Assembly: GCA_017442535.1 (NCBI GenBank)
Contig: JAFRZL010000035.1
Location: forward strand, 1-40,582
DNA from: Bacillota bacterium
GTDB taxonomy: Bacteria > Bacillota > Clostridia > Lachnospirales > Bianqueaceae
Direction: 5' to 3'
Length of the DNA stretch: 40,582 nucleotides
The notes beneath the pieces were generated by a model. The model saw only the letters and a program-made list of their open reading frames with translations, was not told the origin of the DNA and searched no databases. Position numbers and translations under genes: made by a program. Shown here in pieces: positions 26,365-34,246 of this stretch (within the stretch, counting starts at the first letter, position 1; each line of letters begins with the position of its first letter).

Positions 26365-28689
26365 TCATTCTTTTGAATCGGTTCCGTCCTCGAACAGCTC
26401 CGTTATCGCGTCTTTCAGCTGCTCCGGAGCTTCAATGTCGTCCAGTGCCCGCAGGAATTCGCGGTCGTCGGCTGCCTCCCGGTACAATTGATAGATGCGT
26501 AGTTTGGTGTCCATTGAGGTCCAGACATAATCCAGCAGGTCGAAAAGGGCCTGTTTTTTGTCGGTCTGCGCAAGTCTGCCGTGGCGGAAGACGATCCGTC
26601 CTCCCTCTGCGGCGTCTACGGAAATTGTCTGAACCGAAGCCTCTCCGTTATGCCCGGCTCCTAACAGATGAACGTTCCATGTTCTGCTTACGGGTGTCCA
26701 GCGGCTGTCGCCTTTAACCGGATGGATCGTGATAACGGTCTCCCCTTCCGATTCGCTGTATACCGCTTCGATCAGCGTAAAGGCACCGGCTCCCTCGAGA
26801 TAGTCATTACTGACGCCGTCATCCTCATATAGGGTGAAGCTGCCCGACGCTCCGGCTCCGACATACAGATCCATGGACTTGGGCACTTCCGTCGCAGACA
26901 GGTCCCCGGATGCGGCCGCAAGCGGCAGGATGCCCCCCGCCTTCAGCAACACCGGGATCGAATCCAGACGGCGGTAGAGCTTTCTCCGGCTCCGGCCTTC
27001 ATAGGCCTGCCCGGTCAGGATATCATACCAGCGCCCCTCGGGGATCAGGACGCTCACGGAAGCCATCCGCAGTTCCGGATCCATGGGCTCCGTGATCGCA
27101 CCCACCAGCAGCTCCGTACCGAAGTAATATTCATTCCGCACTTCATAGGCCGCCCGATCGTCCGCATGATGGTAGTAAACCGGCCGGATGAGGGGCAGAT
27201 CTTCTTTCCAAGCCAGGTAGCACATGGTATACAGATAGGGAATCAGCCGGTGGCGCAGGCGCAGCATTTCATCCACGATCCGCCGGTAAGGCTCATCGAG
27301 CTTCCACGGCTCCTTCGCAAAGAAATCGTTGTTAGTGCTGTGCAGCCGCATGATCGGTGAGAAGACGCCGTACTGCACCCAGCGGACCAGCCTCTCCTCG
27401 TTCTTGCTGCCATGCATATGTCCGCCGATATCGTGGCTCCACCAGCCGTAGCCGATATTGCTTGCGGTCGATGTAAACCACGGCTGGATCTCCAGGCTCT
27501 CCCAGGTCGCATGCGTATCACCGGAAAAGCCGACCGGATACCGGTGGCTGCCCGGACCCGCATACCGCGAGAAAATCATCGGCCTGCGGTTCTGCCTCTC
27601 CTGATCGTGATAATGGAAATGGTTCAGCAGCCAGAGCGGATCAATATTCGATGACCCTGCCCGTGTCCCCTGCTGCCAGTCGATCCACCAGAAATCCACC
27701 CCGTCCTCTTCATACGGATGCAGTACTTCTTCAAAATAAGCGTCCCGGAAAGCCGGATCCGCCAGGTCAAACCGGGCAGGCTCCTCCGTCGCGGGGTCGA
27801 TTCCGAGCCGCCTTGCCACCGCCGGATACATGGCTTCATGGGCACGGATGCCGTGCGCGGGATGCAGATTCAGGGTCACGGCCAGATGATGCTCATGGAG
27901 CCTGCGCAGGAACCGCCGGTAATCCGGGAAAAACTCGGGATTCCAGGTAAATCCGGTCCAGCCGTGCCCGTATTTCGGATCGATCTGTACCAGATGCCAG
28001 TCCATGTCGATCACGGCGACCGACAGCGGCACGTTTTCGCGCTCAAAGGCCTCCACCAGCGCCATATAACTTTCTTCTGTATACTTATAATACCGGCTCC
28101 ACCAGTTGCCGAGCGCAAACCGCGGGATCATGGGCGTATGTCCGCACAGATGGTAGAAATCGCGGAGGCATCCCAGGTAATCATTCTCGTAGCCAAAGAA
28201 ATAAATATCGATCTCTTCCGTATCGCGCTCTCTGATGCCATCCGCCGTAATCAGCGCGGAGGCACTGTCATCCAGCTTAGACCAGCCCAAATATGAGAAG
28301 AGCCCGGGCTCCGGCCGGATCAGACCGTCCGTATCGTCCAGCGTGCGCGCCGTTCCGCCCAGATTGGCGAAATTCTCGCGGTCTTTGGTAAAATGCCATA
28401 CGCGGCCGCTCCTCTTGATCTCGATCATCAGGCCGGCATCCGAAAAAGGCTGTTCATCATAGGAGAGCCGCAGGAAGTCCGTTTCGATCACAAGCCGGCC
28501 GTCCGTCTTTTCACAGGTATAGGAGACCACGGGAAAGTCCCGGTTCAGTACGATCTGCGTCGCCTCATCATTGAACAGGCTCTCCGGCTGGTATTCAAGC
28601 CTGATCAGACGATCCGTCAGCACACTGATCCGGTAGCCGTTTCCGGTAATCATATTTTCCGCAAGACACAGAGGGTGCATCGTATTCAT
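26365..28689 (-). CDS. Glycoside hydrolase family 31 enzyme
   Basis: This 774-residue cytoplasmic retaining alpha-glycosidase has an N-terminal beta-sandwich (1-180), and a TIM barrel beginning PMIPRFALGNWWSRYYKYTE. The nucleophile is D337 in DFWWIDWQQG and the acid/base is D391 in FSGDTHATWE. A C-terminal beta part with YEDDGVSNDYLEG precedes a helical tail of about 70 residues. The WIDWQQG variant differs from the usual GH31 WMDMNE-type signature, so the substrate may not be alpha-glucose or alpha-xylose. There is no signal peptide. The promoter overlaps the NUDIX terminator. Confidence 0.88.
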   Translation of the reverse strand: MNTMHPLCLAENMITGNGYRISVLTDRLIRLEYQPESLFNDEATQIVLNRDFPVVSYTCEKTDGRLVIETDFLRLSYDEQPFSDAGLMIEIKRSGRVWHFTKDRENFANLGGTARTLDDTDGLIRPEPGLFSYLGWSKLDDSASALITADGIRERDTEEIDIYFFGYENDYLGCLRDFYHLCGHTPMIPRFALGNWWSRYYKYTEESYMALVEAFERENVPLSVAVIDMDWHLVQIDPKYGHGWTGFTWNPEFFPDYRRFLRRLHEHHLAVTLNLHPAHGIRAHEAMYPAVARRLGIDPATEEPARFDLADPAFRDAYFEEVLHPYEEDGVDFWWIDWQQGTRAGSSNIDPLWLLNHFHYHDQERQNRRPMIFSRYAGPGSHRYPVGFSGDTHATWESLEIQPWFTSTASNIGYGWWSHDIGGHMHGSKNEERLVRWVQYGVFSPIMRLHSTNNDFFAKEPWKLDEPYRRIVDEMLRLRHRLIPYLYTMCYLAWKEDLPLIRPVYYHHADDRAAYEVRNEYYFGTELLVGAITEPMDPELRMASVSVLIPEGRWYDILTGQAYEGRSRRKLYRRLDSIPVLLKAGGILPLAAASGDLSATEVPKSMDLYVGAGASGSFTLYEDDGVSNDYLEGAGAFTLIEAVYSESEGETVITIHPVKGDSRWTPVSRTWNVHLLGAGHNGEASVQTISVDAAEGGRIVFRHGRLAQTDKKQALFDLLDYVWTSMDTKLRIYQLYREAADDREFLRALDDIEAPEQLKDAITELFEDGTDSKE

Positions 28690-28729
28690 CGTTTTCGTCC
28701 GCCTTTCGGTTGGATTGTCCTTCCGGATT

Positions 28730-28758
28730 ATTATAGCAAAAAGGCAGCCCCCTGTAAA
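28730..28758 (-). promoter_or_regulatory. GH31 promoter
   Basis: On the minus strand TTTACA (28758-28753) and TATAAT (28735-28730) are 17 bp apart. The -35 sits in the loop of the upstream terminator hairpin. Confidence 0.7.
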
Positions 28759-28773
28759 GAGATAGGGGCTGCC
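28738..28773 (-). terminator. Terminator of the sigma-serpin-NUDIX operon
   Basis: On the minus strand GGCAGCCCC (28773-28765) pairs with GGGGCTGCC (28751-28743), followed by TTTTT, 23 bp after the NUDIX stop. Confidence 0.85.
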
Positions 28774-28795
28774 ATATTTGTGCGCTGCCGATGCG

Positions 28796-29215
28796 TCAAC
28801 GGTATTCCTTTTTCAGCTTCTCCAGAATCGATTCATCCGCGGGGCAGAATTCGTACCGGTCAATTTCCACGGTGGTGATCCATTTCAGATCCTGATGCTC
28901 CAGCAGCTTCGGTGTCCCGGATGCGATCGAGGCATGATAGAGCCGCAGACGTACCAGCAGATCAGGATAGTCATGGAGGACTTCTGTAAACAGGCTGCCG
29001 ACTTCGAGCGTAATATCCAGTTCTTCCCGGCACTCGCGGATCAGCGCCTCTTCGGGCGTCTCCCCGGATTCGATCTTGCCGCCGACAAATTCCCAGAGCA
29101 ACCCTCTGGCCTTGTAAGCAGGACGCTGACAGATCATGAAGCGGTCATTCTGCCAGATCAGGGCAGCGACGACCTCCGTTACAGGCCTGTTTTGTTCTGA
29201 ATGTTCTGCGGCCAT
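28796..29215 (-). CDS. NUDIX hydrolase (MutT-like)
   Basis: This 139-residue protein has a Nudix box GKIESGETPEEALIRECREE followed by LDI, preceded by GLLWEFVGG. It resembles MutT-type 8-oxo-dGTP or other nucleoside-triphosphate pyrophosphohydrolases, with the LEHQDLKWIT strand typical of that group. It is the last gene of the sigma-serpin operon, 39 bp after the last serpin, behind AGGAGG, with the terminator 23 bp downstream. Its link to the serpin function is not obvious. Confidence 0.92.
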   Translation of the reverse strand: MAAEHSEQNRPVTEVVAALIWQNDRFMICQRPAYKARGLLWEFVGGKIESGETPEEALIRECREELDITLEVGSLFTEVLHDYPDLLVRLRLYHASIASGTPKLLEHQDLKWITTVEIDRYEFCPADESILEKLKKEYR

Positions 29216-29254
29216 GGCATATCCTCCTTGGATTTGACAATCTCTAATTCACTC

Positions 29255-30640
29255 TTACTCTACGATCTCGCCTGCGAACATGATCGCCGTTGTGTCGTTA
29301 CATGTCGTGTAGATGTAGAAAGCAAACGGCTGATTCGCCGTGAACACCTTGGGCTTCTCCGGTTCAATCATGGCAGTATCCATCGTCATAATGGCCGTAA
29401 CGGCTGCTGCCTCGACACCTTCCTCATTCAGCTTGATACGGGTCTTCTGGATGATATCCGACACAAAGACGGGGTGGTCAATCATGCCGGAAAAGTCCGC
29501 ATCCTCGGTAAATGCCAGACTAACCCCGTATTGTTTCAGAAAATTCACCAATTCCCCTCCCGAGAACTCCGTCTCGAGATCCATCTTCGGGATCATGACA
29601 TTCACATTCTCTACTTCTGCTTTCGAAATCTTCTTTGCAAGGTCATCTGTTGAGCCGAGCACGAACGCCATGGATACGCCGCCTTTCATCGGGAGGATCA
29701 CCAGCTGGGTATCCGCATCTTCATAGTAGGAAAAATAATCTGTAGTGATCATATAATCTTTGCGGGTCGTTTTACCGTCACGTGTGTGGAAATCGCCCTC
29801 CCTGGTCACGAGCTCCGAAAAAGCGTTCACCCAGGAATCCTTGAAATACAGGGCGTTCATCAGCACGATGGCCAATGAATCTGTTTTGTAATTATCGGGA
29901 AGAAGCTTGGGGATCATATGCTCCGTTTTGATATCCGCCCACTCGTTGATCTTTTCCACGGCATTGGCCGTGTTAAAGGAACGGTACTCTGCGGCGTAGT
30001 TCTTCTCGACGGACTCCTTATAGGCATCCGTAAAACTCTCCTTAACCCGCTCCGCTTTCCAGACAGAGTTGGCAACGCGAAGAGCCCGGAAAGGTTCAGG
30101 TGTGTCTTTATCCACCCAGCCCTGCTTCACAAAGTCCTTAAACTCGGAGATTTCACGCTCCAGATCCTCCGCGAAATACTCGACGAAGCCGTTGAAATCC
30201 AGGCAGTACCTGATCCATTCTTCCTCGGATGATACGCCCAGCGCGTTCAGGAGCTCCGTCCTGGTCTCACCGTTGGCTCCGGCGAGCAGCAGTCCGAGCG
30301 CATACCGGAAAGAGAGCGGAGATGCCATATAATTGCCCTCGGAATGTTCGGACAGATATTTTAACAGTCTCTCATCAAAAGAGCTGATATCCATCGTCCT
30401 GCTGACGCTCTCTGTTTTCCTGTAGTTCATGTGGGTAGCCCAGAGATCCGTTTCGCCGGAAGAAGTCCCCTGCGAGGGTTTCTCTTCGCCGCTTGAGGCA
30501 GTCCCCTGCGGGGACTTCACTTCGCTTCCCGAATTCGTCCCCTGTGAGGGTCCGTCCAGCCGGATACAGCCGGCGGTCGCAGTAAGCAGAACCACCGCCG
30601 CAAGCAACAACTCAATGACTTTGACAGTTGTTCTTTTCAT
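29255..30640 (-). CDS. Secreted serpin lipoprotein (distal)
   Basis: This protein of about 461 residues is a serine/cysteine-protease inhibitor with a lipoprotein signal (LLTATAGC) and a Ser/Gly/Thr-rich linker containing three SQGT/PQGT..SG units. The serpin domain (about 85-461) shows NYMASPLSFRYALGLLLAGANGET, LRVANSVW, INEWADIKTEHMIPKLL, LMNALYFKDSW and a C-terminal NQPFAFYIY. The hinge of the reactive loop, EEGVEAAAV, has the small residues required for loop insertion, so it is probably inhibitory. The loop is 5 residues longer than that of alpha-1-antitrypsin; the scissile bond should lie in MTMDTAM. Three ATGs in a row (30646, 30643, 30640) follow AGGAGG; the third has the best spacing. 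Confidence 0.92.
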   Translation of the reverse strand: MKRTTVKVIELLLAAVVLLTATAGCIRLDGPSQGTNSGSEVKSPQGTASSGEEKPSQGTSSGETDLWATHMNYRKTESVSRTMDISSFDERLLKYLSEHSEGNYMASPLSFRYALGLLLAGANGETRTELLNALGVSSEEEWIRYCLDFNGFVEYFAEDLEREISEFKDFVKQGWVDKDTPEPFRALRVANSVWKAERVKESFTDAYKESVEKNYAAEYRSFNTANAVEKINEWADIKTEHMIPKLLPDNYKTDSLAIVLMNALYFKDSWVNAFSELVTREGDFHTRDGKTTRKDYMITTDYFSYYEDADTQLVILPMKGGVSMAFVLGSTDDLAKKISKAEVENVNVMIPKMDLETEFSGGELVNFLKQYGVSLAFTEDADFSGMIDHPVFVSDIIQKTRIKLNEEGVEAAAVTAIMTMDTAMIEPEKPKVFTANQPFAFYIYTTCNDTTAIMFAGEIVE

Positions 30641-30670
30641 CATCATGTCCTCCTATGTCCCGGCCGTGAT

Positions 30671-31972
30671 TCAGGGCTCCTGGCAGATGCCGCAGAAAAG
30701 CATCGTGCCGTCAAAGGAGCGGATCGTGTACAGGAAAGGCCTGTTCAGGTTCATCTCGTACTCCGTCTCGGGCTGGGTATTCGGCATGGCCGTAGCCTTC
30801 ATGCCGATCTCGGTATAAGCAGCGGCTTCCACGCCGTTTTCATCCCATTCCACGTGGGCTTTCTGCACCACGGACGATACGCAGACACCTTCAGGGGTCA
30901 TGCGGGAGAAATCCGCCGCGCCGCTGAAAGCAAGGGGTGCGAATTCCCTCACATAATCTTCCAGGTCGAGTTTGGAATCATGCTTGATCTTGGGAACGGA
31001 CCAGACGATCTTGCCGCTATACTGCTCTCCGCCATGCAGCGCTTCGTCCCATTTCTCCTGATCCAGCAGGCTCAGGACATCCACGCCCTCATCGGGCAGA
31101 ATAAAGCTCATATAACCCATGCCCCCCAGGTACAGATCCGCCCTGCGGAAATCCTTACCGATCGAAATCGATCCGGAGTGCCTGCGATGCATGAAATCCG
31201 TCATGACCGACCGGCCGTCCTTCAGCGTAAAGGCCGCTTCGCTCGTGGCGCGTTCGGAAAAAGCGTCCGCCCAATGTGCTTTCAGCCAGATCGTGTTAAT
31301 GATTGAGAGCACCTGGGCCGGATCGGGATTATAATCATAAGGAACCAGGCCGCCCGTATTCTCGTCCACCCAGGCACCGATCAGCTTGCCCGTCGCGGCG
31401 TCCGCGAAATCCACCGAATAGACCGAGCCGAAGAAATTATCTTTGATGTCATCCAGGTAAGACTTCTCAAAGGGGAAGCCTTCCTTCATCCAGAGCGAAT
31501 TTGCGATCCTCAGCTTGGAATCCATGTTGTCCTGATAAAGCATTCTGAAAAGCGTCTTGCAGGCTTGCGGCAAGTCCTTGATTTTCTGCATCTCGAGCAG
31601 GGCAAGGAGCTCGTCAGCAGTTTCATGGTCGGCACCCTCCGTCAGGATGGCCAGCGCGTAGAAAAGGCTGATCGGGCTGTAGATCGTATTCTTATCCGTA
31701 AGGAGCAGGTCGCGGGCCGTTTTGCTGCAGAAGCGCTCCAGTGCCTCCTGAAAATCCTTGTCCACTTCGAGGAACTCGTCTGTTTCAGTAGGATATTCAG
31801 CCTTGGCAAGCAGCCCGGACAATGTCACCGTATTGCCTTTGTCGGCTTGTGTTCCGGCATTGCTCTGCTCCGGCTTGCTTCCGGCAGCGGAGCTTCCCTG
31901 CGAAACCGGCACGCACCCGGCCGTGCAGATCAGTACTAATGCTAAAACAATACTCAAAACTCTTCTAAACAT
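30671..31972 (-). CDS. Secreted serpin lipoprotein (proximal)
   Basis: This 433-residue protein has signal MFRRVLSIVLALVLICTAGC, a short Ser/Gly/Gln linker and a serpin domain (about 75-433). Family marks are NTIYSPISLFYALAILTEGADHET, LRIANSLWMKEG, IGAWVDENTGGLVPY, INTIWLKAHWADAF and NRPFLYTI. The reactive loop hinge is ENGVEAAAY, followed by TEIGMKATAMPN, with a lysine near the expected scissile bond. The loop is 7 residues longer than in alpha-1-antitrypsin. It lies 16 bp downstream of the anti-sigma/serpin gene, and 24 bp before the next serpin. Confidence 0.93.
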   Translation of the reverse strand: MFRRVLSIVLALVLICTAGCVPVSQGSSAAGSKPEQSNAGTQADKGNTVTLSGLLAKAEYPTETDEFLEVDKDFQEALERFCSKTARDLLLTDKNTIYSPISLFYALAILTEGADHETADELLALLEMQKIKDLPQACKTLFRMLYQDNMDSKLRIANSLWMKEGFPFEKSYLDDIKDNFFGSVYSVDFADAATGKLIGAWVDENTGGLVPYDYNPDPAQVLSIINTIWLKAHWADAFSERATSEAAFTLKDGRSVMTDFMHRRHSGSISIGKDFRRADLYLGGMGYMSFILPDEGVDVLSLLDQEKWDEALHGGEQYSGKIVWSVPKIKHDSKLDLEDYVREFAPLAFSGAADFSRMTPEGVCVSSVVQKAHVEWDENGVEAAAYTEIGMKATAMPNTQPETEYEMNLNRPFLYTIRSFDGTMLFCGICQEP

Positions 31973-31988
31973 TTTACTTCCTCCCAGA

Positions 31989-33452
31989 TTACTTCGTCAC
32001 TGTCGGATCGTTACAGATCCCGACGAAAATGATTCGTCCCTGATTGTCCAGAATCCCATACAGGAAAGGCCTTGTCAGCGTCATTTGCACAAAAGTATGT
32101 GCAGCGCTCTCCTCCATGCGCGTCGAGCCCGCAGCTTCCACGCCCTTCTCATCGATCCGCAGGTAGCAGTGCTGGCTCAGATCTCCGGCAAGTCCCACCG
32201 CCCCCTCCGCGATCGAGGTGAACGAGCTTTCTGCTGTGATCAGCTTACTCATCCCGAGCTTTATGGCAAGCTCCGTATAATCCGTCTCCGCATCCATGAT
32301 AAACCGCGGGATCTGCCAGCGGACCGACGCCTGAAACATGTCTCCGCCGAAGACGACATCCTCCAGCACCTCGGGGTTCTCGCAGAGCGCCGTCAGATCC
32401 GTCCCTTCCTTGGGCAGGACAAAGAACATCTCGCCGTTTTGGAAAGCCCGGACGGTCCGGAAATAGTCTTCTCCTTCCCAGGCGACGGAATTCCATACCA
32501 TATCCGTCATAAAGCTAGTCTGAACCTTCTGACCGTCCGCGCGTACAAAGGAATCGGTGACGATCCCCTCTGCCTTAAATGGCTCTTCCCACAGATCGGC
32601 GTAATACACGGTGCTTAAGAACGTCAGCAGGCTGCGGGGATCGGGCTCGAATGTGGATCTGCCCTCGGTCTCGCGGGCCACCCAGTCCAGGATCTGCTGC
32701 CGCATCTCGGCGGAAGCCATCTGTCCGTGGTAAACCTCACCATTCCATTGCCGGATCGTCCGGATGTAATCCTCGCGGACCGCGCCAAGTGAATCATCCA
32801 CCCAGACGGACGTGCCCAATCTCAGGACCGAATCATCGGTCCGGAACCCTCTGCCGGTCCTGAGCGCCATCAGATCGACAAGGTCCTGCGTCGAACTCGC
32901 GCCCATGATCCGGACGAGCTCCTCGCGGAAATCATCATCCGCTCCCGCGCTCGCCATGGCCAGGCAGTTATAAAAGCCTTCCGGGCAGAAAAGCAGATTC
33001 CGGTCGGTGGCTGCCGCTTCGGACAGTGCAAGCGCGGATGCCCTCATCGAGAAATCCGCCAGCATCATTTCTCCTTCTTCGGCAAAATCAACTACGGGGC
33101 TTTCACCCTCTTTCGGAACATCTCCGGGAGCGTTGATCCCGTCCGATGGCAGGGCAATTACCGCATCGGTAGGCATTTCGTTATTCGCCGTCTTTCCAGG
33201 CTGATCGAACTGCATGGAAGTATTCGTGGCAGTGTCCTTCTCAGGGTACGAGCTCTTGCTCCGGTCCCCTATTTCATTCGCAAAGAGGATGCTGCCGACT
33301 GCCAGTACCAGGCAGGCTGCCATGGACGAAATCCAGCGCGTCATGGTCCGTCTCCGGTTACGCTGCACGACATCGGGACGTTCCTCCAGGCCTTCCATCA
33401 CCAGATCATCCGGGAGCAGCTGGAAAGCATCCTGCAAATCTTCTTTTCTCAT
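31989..33452 (-). CDS. Membrane anti-sigma-like protein with extracellular serpin sensor domain
   Basis: This 487-residue protein has a cytoplasmic N-terminus of about 38 residues (MRKEDLQDAFQLLPDDLV, then a basic RNRRRTMTR stop), one transmembrane helix (about 39-58), a disordered acidic/Pro linker (60-128) and a serpin domain (about 130-487). Short N-termini of this kind are common in clostridial proteins encoded directly after ECF sigma genes, and here the gene overlaps the sigma gene by 4 bp (ATGA). No zinc anti-sigma motif (HxxxCxxC) is present. The serpin keeps the hinge E435-KGVEAAGS, and the loop length to the RPF motif equals that of alpha-1-antitrypsin (27 residues), placing P1-P1' at A451-H452. 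It has no lipobox. The anti-sigma role is inferred from position and topology. Confidence 0.85.
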   Translation of the reverse strand: MRKEDLQDAFQLLPDDLVMEGLEERPDVVQRNRRRTMTRWISSMAACLVLAVGSILFANEIGDRSKSSYPEKDTATNTSMQFDQPGKTANNEMPTDAVIALPSDGINAPGDVPKEGESPVVDFAEEGEMMLADFSMRASALALSEAAATDRNLLFCPEGFYNCLAMASAGADDDFREELVRIMGASSTQDLVDLMALRTGRGFRTDDSVLRLGTSVWVDDSLGAVREDYIRTIRQWNGEVYHGQMASAEMRQQILDWVARETEGRSTFEPDPRSLLTFLSTVYYADLWEEPFKAEGIVTDSFVRADGQKVQTSFMTDMVWNSVAWEGEDYFRTVRAFQNGEMFFVLPKEGTDLTALCENPEVLEDVVFGGDMFQASVRWQIPRFIMDAETDYTELAIKLGMSKLITAESSFTSIAEGAVGLAGDLSQHCYLRIDEKGVEAAGSTRMEESAAHTFVQMTLTRPFLYGILDNQGRIIFVGICNDPTVTK

Positions 33453-34006
33453 ACGTTATAACCTTCTTTCTGCAAGAACAGGCGCAGCTGCTGACGCAGC
33501 CTGAAGAGCGTCGTCTTGACATTGCTCTCGCTTAAGTGAAGCGTCCGCGAAATTGCCTCGATCGAATCCTGATACCAGTAGCGGCGGATGAAAAGCTGCC
33601 GTTTTTCCTCAGGCAGGCCGCGGATGAATGCTGCCAGGCAGGCGGACAATTCCGAAGCTTCCACATGATCCTCTGCTGTCTCACGGGTACAGAGGACGCC
33701 CTCCAGCTCCGTCATCGGTATTTCCGCGTTCTTGTTCCTCTTCTCGCGGTGCAGATAATGATAGCGCTTCAGGGACAGATTGCGGACGATTTTAAGGAGA
33801 TAGGCAGGCAGCACGTCCGGCCGCTCCGGCGGGATACGGTTCCAAAGAGCAAGATAAGCATCGTTCAGACATTCCCGCACATCTTCGGGGTCGGAAAGGA
33901 TATTGCCGGCCACGCGGGCGCACTGCGATCCATAGGTCTGCTGGAGTTCAGCTATCCCTCTCTCGTCCCTTTGCCAGAACATCTCGATCAGTTCGGCGTC
34001 TTTCAT
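33449..34006 (-). CDS. ECF-type RNA polymerase sigma factor
   Basis: This 185-residue sigma-70 family protein of the ECF group has region 2 at about 10-85 (LSDPEDVRECLNDAYLALWN, then PAYLLKIVRNLSLKRYHY). Region 4 is at about 125-180 (LPEEKRQLFIRRYWY, SIEAISRTLHLSESNVKTTLFRLRQQLR). No region 3 is present. AAGGAG lies 8 nt before ATG 34006. It is translationally coupled to the serpin-bearing membrane protein and preceded by an ECF-like promoter, which suggests autoregulation. Confidence 0.93.
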   Translation of the reverse strand: MKDAELIEMFWQRDERGIAELQQTYGSQCARVAGNILSDPEDVRECLNDAYLALWNRIPPERPDVLPAYLLKIVRNLSLKRYHYLHREKRNKNAEIPMTELEGVLCTRETAEDHVEASELSACLAAFIRGLPEEKRQLFIRRYWYQDSIEAISRTLHLSESNVKTTLFRLRQQLRLFLQKEGYNV

Positions 34007-34033
34007 CTTTGGCTCTCCTTTCCGTACACCCTT

Positions 34034-34063
34034 ATTGTACTGATTACCCTCGGAAGGTTACAA
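34034..34063 (-). promoter_or_regulatory. Putative ECF-dependent promoter of the sigma-serpin operon
   Basis: On the minus strand TTGTAACC (34063-34056) and GTACAATAAG (-10 region, 34040-34031) are 15 bp apart. The TGTAACC -35 motif is typical of clostridial ECF promoters (compare TGTAAC...CGTCTAATA promoters before ECF genes). A sigma-A reading (TTGTAA-18-TACAAT) is also possible. Confidence 0.55.
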
Positions 34064-34073
34064 CTTTTTTGAA

Positions 34074-34244
34074 TTAAATCTGATGACGGACGATTTCGTA
34101 CTCGTCTCCTGACTGATAATAGGGGCACGCGTCTTCATGTCCCTGCAGAAAACGGTATAATTCGTCTTCATCCAGGTCTATATCACAGTAATAATACTGT
34201 TCAACTTCGTCAAATACATAGTGGGCACAATATTCGCACTGCAT
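34074..34244 (-). CDS. DUF6472-like small zinc-knuckle protein
   Basis: This 56-residue protein begins MQCEYCAHYVFDE at ATG 34244, after AGAGG. It contains CxxC, a later C in YYYCDIDLDEDELYRFL and CPYY, followed by DEYEIVRHQI. This pattern is that of the small clostridial DUF6472 family, probably metal binding through four cysteines. A longer in-frame extension to 34337 overlaps the neighbouring gene and is not favoured. Function unknown. Confidence 0.8.
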   Translation of the reverse strand: MQCEYCAHYVFDEVEQYYYCDIDLDEDELYRFLQGHEDACPYYQSGDEYEIVRHQI

Positions 34245-34246
34245 GA

